NCBI RefSeq assembly: GCF_905147365.1
Contig: NC_056409.1
Coordinates: 5,957,001-6,021,000, forward strand
DNA length: 64,000 nt
Reading direction: 5' to 3'
Source: Aricia agestis
Taxonomy: Eukaryota > Arthropoda > Insecta > Lepidoptera > Lycaenidae
Shown piece after piece: positions 49,401 to 57,198 of this stretch (its first letter is position 1; each line of letters starts with the position of its first letter). The position numbers were made by a program, and so were the translations under genes. Below the pieces are notes generated by a model, which was given only the letters and a program-made list of their open reading frames with translations, was not told where the DNA came from and ran no database searches.

Positions 49401-52400
49401 AACACGTACAGACCCTAAAGTATTATCACTTATTTTTGTTACACACTGTATATTTTAGTAAAACTATTGCAAATTTTTTATCCTCCAAACGATTTCCTCT
49501 TTGATGTTTGTTAACTTAAATCTAGGGTTGCTATTGTTAACTAAATTATTATGTTATTGCATAATAATTTGAACGTAGATTGACAATAAGGGAGATCGCA
49601 GACGTCAGACTTTTTGTGCGATCGAGTCTGCGATCGCACAAAAAGTCTGTCGTCTGCGATCTCCCTAAAGGTAAATATAATAAAGGTCAATAATATTGGT
49701 GACTAGTGTCCGACCGAAGCTTCGGCTTCGGCGGCCGAAGCCTTCGGCCAAAAAAACCATCTTCGGTGCCTAAAACCCGGCCGAAGCCGAAGGATTCGCC
49801 GAAGGTCCGAGCAACCGTCGAAATTGAACGAACTGTTACGAAAGACTGTGTGAAATGTGAATCGTGACGAGACGAGAGCGACGCGACGGACCGGTCGTGT
49901 ATGGAGAGGGCGCTGGGAGTCACTGTCAAATACAATAAAGAAAAACTAACTTCTTAATAAATCATTTAATTTTTTTATTAAGAAGTTACCGTTTGTTTAT
50001 TTTATTTTTTAGTCTAGTTTCGGTCTAGTCGAGTAAAACAAAGACTGATTGTTTTACTCGAATAGACCGATTGGTCTAATTATTGTTATTTGCGAAATAA
50101 TAAAGAAATTATTTTTTTATAATAGTACAGTCAATAAAGTAGTTGTAGAATGCGTGAGCGGGAACCTCAGACATTTCTGCTGCAACTTATTCAGGGTGCT
50201 TAGCGACAAAAAATACTAAAAGTCTTTAAGTATAGGAGGTGATCAGGAGTGAGGGGAGGGTGACAAAAGTCTAAATTTTTGGTTTTTGGCTAATAACTAA
50301 AATACGATGCGTTGTAGCCTAATTCTGATTGTCGATTGAATAGTAGCTTTACCGCTTCTATGCTTCGTTCAGTAAGTGAGAGGTCTGTAAACACATCCAC
50401 CATCCCCTTATTACACCCCTTGACGCGGCAACGCACCAGTAGCACCGCTGGTGTTGCAGACGACGCAAGGCATTACGGTAACCAGTTTCCATCAGATGGA
50501 ACATACACTAAAGGAGTGAGCACACTGTGACGGGCCGTGCCGGGGCTCAGCGTGCCGGAGCTCATCGCAAAAATCCGCCTCTATGCAATTTGTATGAAAG
50601 CGGAAATCCGCTGCGCCCCGACACAGTGTGCGATACGCGCATCCGCTTCCATACAAATTGTATGGAGGCGGATTTTTGCGATGAGTCCCGGCACGCTGAG
50701 CCCCGGCACGGCCCGTCTCAGTGTGCTCACTCCTTAATAATTGTTAGCCTGCTTAGTTAAATGTATAAAAAACATTCGGGAATGAGCTGGTCAGCTACAT
50801 TTTTTCCTAGAATTACCTACATTTTGTAAACCTTCTGTAGTAAACCTTCAATATTGAAGTTTTGAAATAATTTTGATATTCATTGTAGCTTGTAGACAAT
50901 TTTGAACAAAATTAATTACTGAGAGTCGAGATTAAGATTATAAACCTTCGGCTTCGGCTTCGGCCGAAGGTTGTGGTGATTGCCGATTAATCGGCTTCGG
51001 CTTCGGCTTCGACCAAAAATAGACCTTCGGTCGGACACTATTGGTGACTGACAGCAAAATTTTCAGGTTTCGGCGCTCCAGTGCCCCACACGGTTTGGGG
51101 CCGGACCCTGGCGTTAGTGTATGCCGTACTCGCCGTTCCCACACACATATACCTCAGTAAGTACACATCGTTTGCCGACTGTGATTTGCATATTTTTAAT
51201 TCGTAGATTTTAGAATGACCTATATGACGACTTAAGTATAAAATTTGTTTGCGGGCCCTTAGGAAAGATTGCCTTTTTTACTTTATACTAATATTTTGTG
51301 AATTTAATAAAAGAAATTCAAAGTTTGTCAAGTTTTTGCTAACGCACTTGTGGCCCGGGGGCCCTGTAGGTATAATTGATACGGCATATACGGCGGTAGC
51401 TACGCCCCTGTGTATAATATAGTATTCAGTATCACATATTATAACTCTGAACTCATTTTACCCGCTTTCATATTCCCGAGAATAATTCACAATATTAATA
51501 AAAAGAGAGTATAAAATATCACGCACAAAAAGATCTAAAAAACGTTATACCTCGCCGTAGTCTGAGCGGACATAAAGCGATGTTTATGGCATTATTTTAT
51601 TCGAAAGTGATCAAAGTTAACAATTTTATTTTCCGTGTCATAAAATCGGACACTTTAGTAGAGTGTATTAGAGTAAATTCATCATAGTACGTAGATTTTA
51701 GGTATACCATTATGGTGCAAATATTAAATTACTAGATGACGCCCGCAACCCCATTGCGCCTAAATTATATTTTCCTCCACCTCTCTCCTCAATTATATAT
51801 ATATAAAAATATCATATTATGTCCTTTCCCGGGACTCAAAGTACCAAATTTCATCAAAATCGGTTTAGCGGTTTGGGCGTGAAGACGTAACAGACAGACA
51901 TACTTTCACATTTATTATATCAGTATGGATGTTATAATAATATTGTGTTCCAGTGATGAATGCCAGTACCTACGTCGCTATTAAAGTAGAGAGCTATACG
52001 CGATATTTGGAGATAGAGAAAAATACACGACTAACTGCTTCCGCCAACACATCTATCAATAAAGGCAAGTAATTTTACAAAGTTGTTAGCGATATTTTAC
52101 TGATACTTCATAGTAGAGGAGGGGAGGGTGCTATTTTTGTAGTCACTCGAGCGTCATGGAGACTTAGTAGGTGTTGTACATTAGGTGTACAAAACTGATT
52201 AAAAAATAATAAGAGCGTTTTTTATTTTAGCGGTGGGTTCAGAAACTGCAGGCATTTTAAAGTTTAAAAAAAGAGAATATATTCAGAAAATTGCTTATTT
52301 AAGTCAGTTATAAATATATATTTTAGACAGCAAGGACTGAATCATTTAGTTTAGTACAAAATAAAATATCTGCGAAGCTTAGTTAGGAAAATATGAAGCT

Positions 52401-55400
52401 TTACTTTTTTATATTTTAAAATGTATCTACCTACAGGCTTACCAAACCTTTGAATCGTCAGTGCTTCATATGGAAGCTTATTTGGGGTATACTAAACATC
52501 CAGTATCTTAATCTGACAGATCCGATGACATTTCAATGTTAAAAAAAAAAATTTAACCTACCACATGAGAAATCTGATTTAGACTATACCATGACAACTA
52601 GACACATGGCGGAAGCCTATACAAGCTTAATCTGACACGCTCGAGCTACTCCCGAAATCCCCTCTTCCCCTCCCCAACTATGAGTATTGTAAAAAGCCTT
52701 GGCACGAAGAAGGTGACACTTTTCAGTATTGACAACATGTGTACTGTGCAGGCTTACTAATATATACAACCGGCTACGAAAACAAAAAGTCCAAAATATG
52801 TCTGTTGCGTTAACTTTAACTTCACTTAATTATCACCAGTTTTATTTTACAGGTCTTAAAATGTTGCTTATTTCAGACCTCACCATTAAAATGTATACCT
52901 ATGTACTTTAATAACCTGAGCTAAATATTTTCGCAGTCAATAATAAAGCATTAGGGCATTCGCCCACAGGCCGCAATGAGTGCAGTGTGCGAGCACAGAT
53001 AATTAACTCTCTAATTACTACAAAACCACACTGTTTGAATTTTGCAGCACAAGTTAGTTCCAAATTATTTGGAGTTTACACTTTACGCTTTGTGAAAGTT
53101 GAAAACATAACGATTAGGTCTAACAGGCCTAACCAAATCTATTATTAAACTAATTTATGTTTATATAAAGTTTGTGCAAGCAAACATTTCTCAAAACACG
53201 TTAATAAAATATAGAGCCTCTATCTTACTAAGGGGGGTATTACATTATCATTTATATATGATCATTTCTATGATCATATATAGGATCCAATATATATGAT
53301 CATTTGATCATATCTGCATATTACATTATCATATTTCATTGATCCTATTTTACGTCATATGTGGTTTCAATAGCCAATGGAGAGCGCTAACGCTGACAGG
53401 TCACTAGATCTCACGTCAGGGTTACTAGATCTCAGAGAGTTCGATTTGTTAAAAGACATCGTCATTTTTAATATGGCTTGTTTTTTGTTATTTCAGCAAG
53501 ATTATCCAAGTATATAATTAGAAAAATAATTACATTACATTATTTGAAACATATTAACGAACAAGAAATTAAAAACTCTTTTTTATATTAAATAACTGGC
53601 AACACCTATTTATATGACCGTATTGGATCCAATCTCTCAGCAAATGTCAAAAATCTATGATCAAGGAAGAAATGAATCATATGTCTAAATTACATTATCC
53701 AATATCATTGACTCAATGATCTCGGATCCAATATGTATGATAATCTAATATCCCCCTAACGTGTATTTGAGAAATGAAATCATTAATCAAGTATCATAGA
53801 GGTATCCTTGATTAATGATTTGATTACACTTAAGATTTTTAAAGTAATACTTGTAATAACTTGTAAATTAATGGTTTTACAGAAAAAAAATCTACATCGT
53901 CGGCGAAACCGAACAAACCCTTTTGTATACGAACGACCATAGTAAGTATAACACTAGGAACCATTGATAGTTCCTTGCTTTTCTTATTAGCAGAGACATT
54001 TTTGTCTGAAATCACTTGATCCGGTGAAAATCCATAATAATGGAAATATACGCTAGTAATAGAGCTTTAGAATCGAACACATCGAGTCATTTTCACTGAT
54101 TTTCAACTCTATTGTACGATTTGTACGTATTATTACGATTCGACGAAGATGAAATAAACGTAAATTTTCCTGGCTAGTAGAAATAAACGTGTTACCAACT
54201 CTGCGAAAAATGAAGTGTTGGAAACAAAATTTCTTTTCAGTCAGATTAATAAGTCAATTTTCATGATTTTTGTTTCAATATCCATCTTCTCCTGCTCCTC
54301 CCTCCCTAGCTGAAATCCTGGGTACGCCCATACATGATTCTACATTTTCCTTTAAATTTTTCTCGCCTTTTTCGACTTAAGACTTCGACTAACTGCAGAG
54401 AACTTTTAGGTATACAACAGGTGCGTTGACTCGGTCATAATAACAATTTATTTTCAGCGCTGTATGAAGGTAGCGCTGGTAGGTCGGTGCGTGCCGATCG
54501 CAATATTCTCCTACTACCTGCTCGGCGTCGTTTGTTTCGGTGTACTGCGCAATAAAAACTCCCTGGAATGTATTATGTTCCCCCTGGAATTTACGACTAC
54601 TGGAGGATTAGCGCTTGTGAGTATTTACGTATTTTTATAAAGGAGGATACGTATCATAATGTAGTGGTTATGAGTATGTTAAGGCTAGGTTATTCCAAAT
54701 TCATGTTTCTAGAATGAGTAATTTTTAAAGAAAGCATCATTAAAAAAAACTGAAAAATATATACATGTATAGATACATCTTTTAACTAGTGACTTTTATG
54801 GTTAGAAACACAATACAGATAATTTTACTCGATAAAAAAAATCCGAAACAACCTCGATTTTAAAAACATTTTGAGTTTTATAACTTACTTACAGGGACTC
54901 ATTAAAAAAATAATTTGGATAGTTCGATTACTATTAAAATTTTACAGGGAAATGTACGGATACATGTTTAGTTATACTATTTTTTATCTAAGTAAAAAGG
55001 TTTTTTCTCCTATTTCGCCTTATCATGGACGCGGCGAGCGTCGTAACCGCCACTATAAAAGGCGCGCTGATATGAATGTTATTTCAATGTCATTTACGTC
55101 GATATTCGCACTGACAGACATCGACCTGCTAATTTAGGAATAACCTCCCCTTAATGGAAAACGCAAGACATCTTGAGTTTTTACAAACATTTCGTCACAT
55201 ATATGTAAATTAGTACTTACCAATCTACTTACTTGTCAAAAGAATGTTTTTATAGCAAAGATTTTTTTATAAAAAAATAACTGGTAACTAGGTATGTGCG
55301 GAGTCTACACCTAGACTCATTATCAGACTTGCTTTTTGGCAGTTGGCTTTCTTAATACTTATACCAAACTCCAAAGACTCCCAAAGATCTAAAATATTAT

Positions 55401-55658
55401 TTAAATCTGAATAAAACTAGAGCATCTGCATACAAAAAATTGTACCATTACCTTACAAAACATGCGTATTACACCACCATCTAATATAGTTTATTCCAGG
55501 TAAATAACTACGTGCGGATCCTGTACGGTTTGTACATAGAAGGCGCTATGTATCTGTTTGCGTGTACAGTCGCATCTATACGACGAAACACCAACATCAC
55601 GCTAGTACACCTGGGAGAAAGATACAGACTGTTCGAGAAAAATACGACGCAACATTAA
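34412..55658 (+). CDS. Two-pore-domain potassium channel (K2P/KCNK-like), divergent
   Basis: Nine exons: 34412-34810, 34904-35060, 36014-36096, 48875-49040, 51067-51156, 51954-52064, 53883-53941, 54458-54616, 55500-55658; product 460 residues with phases matching at every join. Layout is K2P: a long basic cytoplasmic N-terminus (1-140), M1 (about 158-182), an extracellular cap segment (186-250), pore loop P1 (252-273), M2 (276-300), a short linker, M3 (361-385), pore loop P2 (391-408), M4 (412-436) and a short tail. K2P subunits dimerise to make background K+ channels in the plasma membrane. P1 keeps GFG but reads TALGFG, with Ala where the canonical filter has Thr (TTIGYG). P2 reads TTTGGLA where TTIGFGD is expected, so the second GFG is lost. 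The P1 intron splits the first Gly codon of GFG, the intron position typical of KCNK genes. Exon 6 seems to use a GC donor (GCAAGT). Introns are heavily invaded by transposons. Identity as K2P is firm by architecture; conduction is doubtful. Confidence 0.85.
35348..35386. repeat. Palindrome in channel intron 2
   Basis: TAAAAGTAATGAAATGCA mirrored by TGCATTTCATTACTTTTA with a 3-bp loop. Confidence 0.7.
35487..35826 (+). repeat. SINE-like element with LINE-type tail (most complete copy)
   Basis: Runs from ACGTGGGAGTGCCATGCTTC through GGCCGGCTCGACC, ACCGGCGTGAAACAGCGC, a CCCTACCC-rich block, and GCTCGTTTGCCCCCTTAT to an A-rich tail. Lies in channel intron 2, sense orientation. The open frame at 35581-35784 is a by-product of the C-rich block. 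Confidence 0.8.
36215..36278. repeat. Perfect spacerless palindrome (64 bp)
   Basis: TTACCAAATATGTTAAATAT and 12 more bases are followed directly by their exact reverse complement. Outer words ACTATCCC (near 36189) and GGGATAGT (near 36312) also pair. Confidence 0.9.
36321..38235. other. Channel intron 3, proximal part
   Basis: AT-rich with no supported gene. A short CTAAACGGC/GCCGTTTAG hairpin lies at 37818-37860; the frame at 37634-37876 ends in it. 36600-36665 has a TTTATTTCTAAATAGGTTAA word shared with 18825 and (inverted) 47035, probably the tail of an old retroelement. Confidence 0.4.
38236..38598. repeat. Foldback MITE GTGTAACAAAACTAAG family, extended palindrome
   Basis: Core 38254-38514 has arms of about 120 bp (for example GTATGGGCAAGC loop side, CACTGTGAGAGTAG / CTTTCACAGTGAAC). 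The flanks also pair: TTTTCATTACTCGTTTATAC with GTATAAACGAGTTACGAAAA. A third, lone right arm (TATCACTTAGTTTTGTTACA) follows at 38560-38598, so at least two copies are merged. Confidence 0.8.
38599..39639. other. Channel intron 3, AT-rich stretch
   Basis: Includes repeated CACGTGACAACGTGACGG-like words near 38855-38900. The frame 39311-39586 is not supported. Nothing else recognised. Confidence 0.4.
39640..39963 (-). repeat. tRNA-derived SINE
   Basis: On the minus strand, the first ~75 bases look like a tRNA: A box TGGCTCAGTTGG and B box GGCTCGAATCCC, as used by RNA polymerase III. A body with GGTACCTGTAATACAAGTAC and GGCCAGACTGACGTGGTGTG follows, then an AT-rich tail ending at the lower coordinate. 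The long non-tRNA body shows it is a SINE, not a tRNA gene. Confidence 0.85.
40215..40683 (-). repeat. Lepidopteran repeat (AACCGGCCAAGTGCGAGTTGG start), inverted copy
   Basis: On the minus strand it starts AACCGGCCAAGTGCGAGTTG, then TTTTTGATTTATTTTTATAT, TACTTGCTAGATCTCGTTCA and TTGCGAGAGAGACTC's complement, ending before 40215. The 3' part of the family (mutated GACAGACAGAC tract) is missing. Confidence 0.6.
40684..41756. other. Channel intron 3, nothing recognised
   Basis: A direct repeat TTGACTGACTG(A/G)TGATAACA with ATCTACATAT occurs twice near 41582-41655; otherwise AT-rich, no gene. Confidence 0.4.
41757..41896. repeat. Foldback MITE with GGCTCTGTGATTGG core
   Basis: AAGATGC...CGGTCTCAAG and CTTGAGACCG...GCATCTTGAG pair, as do GGCTCTGTGATTGG and CCAATCACAGAGCC around a short loop near 41820. 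Confidence 0.8.
42000..42053. repeat. Palindrome in channel intron 3
   Basis: TTAGGGTTGTTACTTTATAA mirrored by TTATAAAGTAACAACCCTAA around a short loop. Confidence 0.85.
42054..42950. other. Channel intron 3 with a pyrimidine-rich tract
   Basis: 42247-42297 is a nearly pure C/T run of CCCTCCCCAC-like words. Frames on both strands over it are composition artefacts. The rest is AT-rich. Confidence 0.45.
42948..43198 (+). pseudogene. PIF/Harbinger transposon 5' fragment with HARBI1/ALP1-like N-terminus
   Basis: The left end TAAGGGCCGAAACACA fits a TAA-flanked Harbinger terminus. Downstream, the frame 43010-43198 reads LLLRKHYSVLN, then RRYWIHPFNKAMNTDGEYF; the R-(R)-(Y/W)-W-x-(H/R)-P-x-N/L motif starts HARBI1/ALP1-like transposase-derived nucleases. 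The catalytic DDE part is absent and a minisatellite follows instead. No matching right end found. Confidence 0.5.
43277..43730 (+). repeat. CTACGACGCTACAAACTGCTACGA minisatellite
   Basis: Begins with GCGCGTGACGCGCGCGTGAC, then imperfect tandem units built from TGCTACGACGCTACAAACTG and GCTACGATAGCTCTACGCAC, with variants CTACAAAAGGTCTACACCTT. All three frames stay open for long stretches, which explains three overlapping Cys/Tyr/Asp/Ser-rich or Leu/Thr-rich frames; none is a supported gene. Confidence 0.85.
43876..44335 (-). repeat. Lepidopteran repeat GGCCAAGTGCGAGTCGGACTCG (copy 3, inverted)
   Basis: Plus-strand start TTTTTAGGGTTCCGTACCCA and end GAGTCCGACTCGCACTGGGC; internal TGTATCTCAAGAACCGCTAT matches the copy at 9798-10233. 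The frame 43868-44050 is a by-product. Confidence 0.8.
44336..46925. other. Channel intron 3, AT-rich, no gene supported
   Basis: The 141-codon frame at 45894-46319 has no domain or repeat structure and its composition is that of the intron. 45240-45330 is a small G+C-rich patch (GCGGCGCCCGCCGCGGCG). Nothing else recognised. Confidence 0.4.
46930..47075 (+). repeat. Retroelement 3' end (CCGGTTCTTCTCGCCGGGTT ... AAATAAATATTTTCATTTCA)
   Basis: Contains TATGCCGGTTCTTCTCGCCG and GGTGGTAGGC, then TTAACTTTGTTAACCTATTT and an AATAAATATTT tail with TCATT repeats, the look of a truncated LINE 3' end. Its tail word recurs near 18830 and 36610 in inverse orientation. Confidence 0.5.
47085..47215. repeat. 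Repeat beginning TTTTTTAACCGACTTCCAAAAAAGG with hairpin
   Basis: AACAAATCTACGGCCGAACG pairs with GTTCGGCCGTAGATTTGTT around a short loop at about 47160. Confidence 0.6.
47664..47824. repeat. Foldback MITE with TACGTACACTAGATGCAC ends
   Basis: Left TACGTACACTAGATGCACAT and right GTGCATCTAGTGTACGTA pair; inner arms TTTTAGTTCATTTTTG / CAAAAATGAACTAAAA (one base off) continue to the loop. Confidence 0.8.
47825..48874. other. Channel intron 3, distal part
   Basis: No frame or repeat recognised up to the acceptor of exon 4 (TTATATTTTTCAG). Confidence 0.4.
49190..49450. repeat. Foldback MITE GTGTAACAAAACTAAG family (copy in channel intron 4)
   Basis: Arms of about 115 bp meet at a loop near 49320: GTGAAAGTAGCAGCACTGAA / TTCAGCGCTGCTACTTTCAC and GGGTGTGTACCTG / ACACGTACAGACC. 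Confidence 0.85.
49589..49666. repeat. Near-perfect palindrome GGGAGATCGCAGACG...
   Basis: AGGGAGATCGCAGACG, one extra base, then CAGACTTTTTGTGCGATCG is mirrored after a 7-bp loop. It lies about 30 bp left of the hAT element. Confidence 0.85.
49704..51040. mobile_element. Non-autonomous hAT transposon (1337 bp)
   Basis: Terminal inverted repeat TAGTGTCCGACCGAAG / CTTCGGTCGGACACTA, with the hAT consensus start (T/C)AGNG. It is flanked by an 8-bp target-site duplication TTGGTGAC (49696-49703 and 51041-51048), the size typical of hAT. Sub-terminal regions are full of CTTCGGCTTCGG repeats on both ends. No transposase frame. A smaller MITE (50512-50734) is nested inside. The right end lies 26 bp upstream of channel exon 5. 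Confidence 0.92.
50512..50734. mobile_element. PIF/Harbinger-like MITE nested in the hAT element
   Basis: Ends AGGAGTGAGCACACTG / CAGTGTGCTCACTCCT, flanked by TAA (50509-50511 and 50735-50737). The arms continue through GACGGGCCGTGCCGGGGCTC / GAGCCCCGGCACGGCCCGTC and AAATCCGCCTC / GAGGCGGATTT. Frames over it are palindrome by-products. Confidence 0.88.
51157..51729. other. Channel intron 5, nothing recognised
   Basis: AT-rich; precedes a repeat copy at 51730. Confidence 0.45.
51730..51930 (-). repeat. Lepidopteran repeat ACTAGATGACGCCCGCAAC, inverted copy
   Basis: Starts TACTAGATGACGCCCGCAAC and ends after GTAACAGACAGACATACTTT with TTTATTATATCAGTATGGAT; lies 24 bp from the exon 6 acceptor. 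Confidence 0.8.
52065..53231. other. Channel intron 6, proximal part
   Basis: Begins with GCAAGT, an apparent GC donor. No nested gene; the frame at 52729-52911 is unsupported. Confidence 0.45.
53232..53756. mobile_element. PIF/Harbinger-like MITE (TAA target site)
   Basis: Left end GGGGGGTATTACATTATCAT and right end ATGATAATCTAATATCCCCC pair with few mismatches. TAA flanks both sides (53229-53231, 53757-53759). The sub-terminal parts are rich in TATGATCAT and GGATCCAATAT words on both strands. Confidence 0.8.
54617..55499. other. Channel intron 8, nothing recognised
   Basis: Frame 54871-55137 is unsupported; no repeat family recognised. Confidence 0.4.
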
Positions 55659-55802
55659 CGACTGAACTATTATTATATTCATATTCTATTCTGATACTTG
55701 GTATTTTTATTATCTAAAGCTATTAACATCCCCCCAATACATCAGTTCATCAGTTAAATATAAATATTCAATTCATTCATCAGTTAGCAGTGGCGAAGCC
55801 TT

Positions 55803-56640
55803 TTTTTATGAAATAAAGGGGGCAAACGAGCAAACGGGTCACCTGATGGTAAGCAACTACCGTCGCCCATGGACACTCGCAACATCAGAAGAGCTGCAGG
55901 TGCGTTGCCGGCCTTTTAAGAAGGAATACGCTCTCTTCTTGAAGGTTTGCAAGTCGTATTATGTATAGGTCCGGAAATACTGCTGGTGACAGTTCGTTCC
56001 AGAGTTTTACAGTGCGCGGCAGAAAGTTACGCGAGAAACGCACGGTGGAAGACTGCCACTCATCAAGGTGATGATAATGGTATATTTTTCGCGTGGGAAT
56101 GGCGAAAAGTTGCAGGTGTGATTCCGAACAATTCCTCAGAGCACTCCCCGTGATACAACCGATAGAGGACGCAGAGTGAAGCTGCATCTCGACGTAATTC
56201 CAAGGGGTCCAAGCTGTTTGAAACATATGGCAGTCAAAAATTCGAGCGGCCCTTCGTTGGATACGATCCAGAGCAGTTGGTATTTTGGCGCCCCTGCCCA
56301 GAGATGAGAACAATATTCCATATTATGAGGCCGAACTTGCGCCTTGTAGAGTTGTAGGCGTTGGTACGGACGGAAGTACTGTCTCGCTCTGTTCAGAACA
56401 CCAAGCTTCTTCGAGACTAAGTTGGCCTTACCCTCTAGATGATATCGAAACTGGACTTCTCTTGATAAGTTAACGCCAAGTATTTTAATACTAGGGGAGA
56501 TGGTTAAAGATGTGCCCTCAAAAAAAAAAATATGAACATTGGTGACTTTTTAGTGGTGAACGCGCAGACTTGTGTCTTGGCGAGGTTGAATTGTTGAAGT
56601 TACGACTACCCCATTCAGAGACTTTCTCCAATGAAGCCCT
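55803..56640 (-). mobile_element. Broken CR1/Jockey-like LINE, 3' end of reverse-transcriptase ORF
   Basis: Minus-strand reading gives the end of a non-LTR retrotransposon polymerase: IKILGVNLSREVQF, a frame with YCSHLWAGAPKYQL, then ALDRIQRRAARIFDC, FLPRTVKLWNELSPAVFP and KRPATHLQLF. The reading shifts frame at least once and is 5'-truncated, so it is dead. The 3' tail is at 55803 (TTTTTTTATGAAATAAAGGG on the plus strand). It lies 145 bp beyond the channel stop codon, opposite strand. Its last ~150 bases are shared with the SINE-like elements listed here. Confidence 0.85.
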
Positions 56641-56972
56641 AGCCCTAGCCCTAGCCTGAATAATAATATAGGGATTTAGATTAAGATTTTCAAATTGTTT
56701 GAGGTATGGAAAGCCAATACGAATGAATTGTTCGCCATAAATCTTCGGATCTTTAGAAAAAGAATTAAAATTTGAATCTAAACAACAGTATTTCAGAACT
56801 AAACTTTTATTTTCATAACCTACACAGTACACACTAATTAACAGCATTATTTACAGCTTAAATATTTGTTCCGGGATTTCATTTAGCTAAACCTCGTCTG
56901 GACCAAGCTGTAATGGAAAACGTAACAGTAGCTTCTATCACAGTAATCAATGTTATCAATAAAATCATAAAT

Positions 56973-56978
56973 TTTATT
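56973..56978 (-). terminator. Poly(A) signal for Tid distal last exon
   Basis: Minus-strand AATAAA, 81 bases past the stop of exon 10b. Confidence 0.5.
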
Positions 56979-57058
56979 ACGTTAAATATTATGGATTTTA
57001 TATATTCTATATTTTGGTGTTCCAATATAAACTCTACGCAGCGGTAATAAGGTATAAT

Positions 57059-57198
57059 TTAGCTGTTGCTTCGTTTAGATTCCTTTATATTCTCCTCGGG
57101 AGTTTCAGCCGAGGCTCCTTCGATACTTTTCTTTTCCTTGAGCGCCTCCCTCACCGCGTCGACCAAGTCCTGCGGTTCCGATACAGAAATCTTCTTGC
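57059..57198 (-). CDS. Tid alternative last exon 10b (soluble, charged tail)
   Basis: Acceptor TTTTTTTTCAG; completes the split Gly codon left by exon 9 and encodes GKKISVSEPQDLVDAVREAL, then an acidic/lysine-rich end and a stop: 47 residues counting the split Gly. The polar sequence matches the usual style of Tid C-termini. AATAAA follows 81 bases downstream. Confidence 0.75.

Noticed and set aside
50336..50760. Several overlapping frames
   Set aside because: Fall in the hAT element and its nested palindromic MITE.
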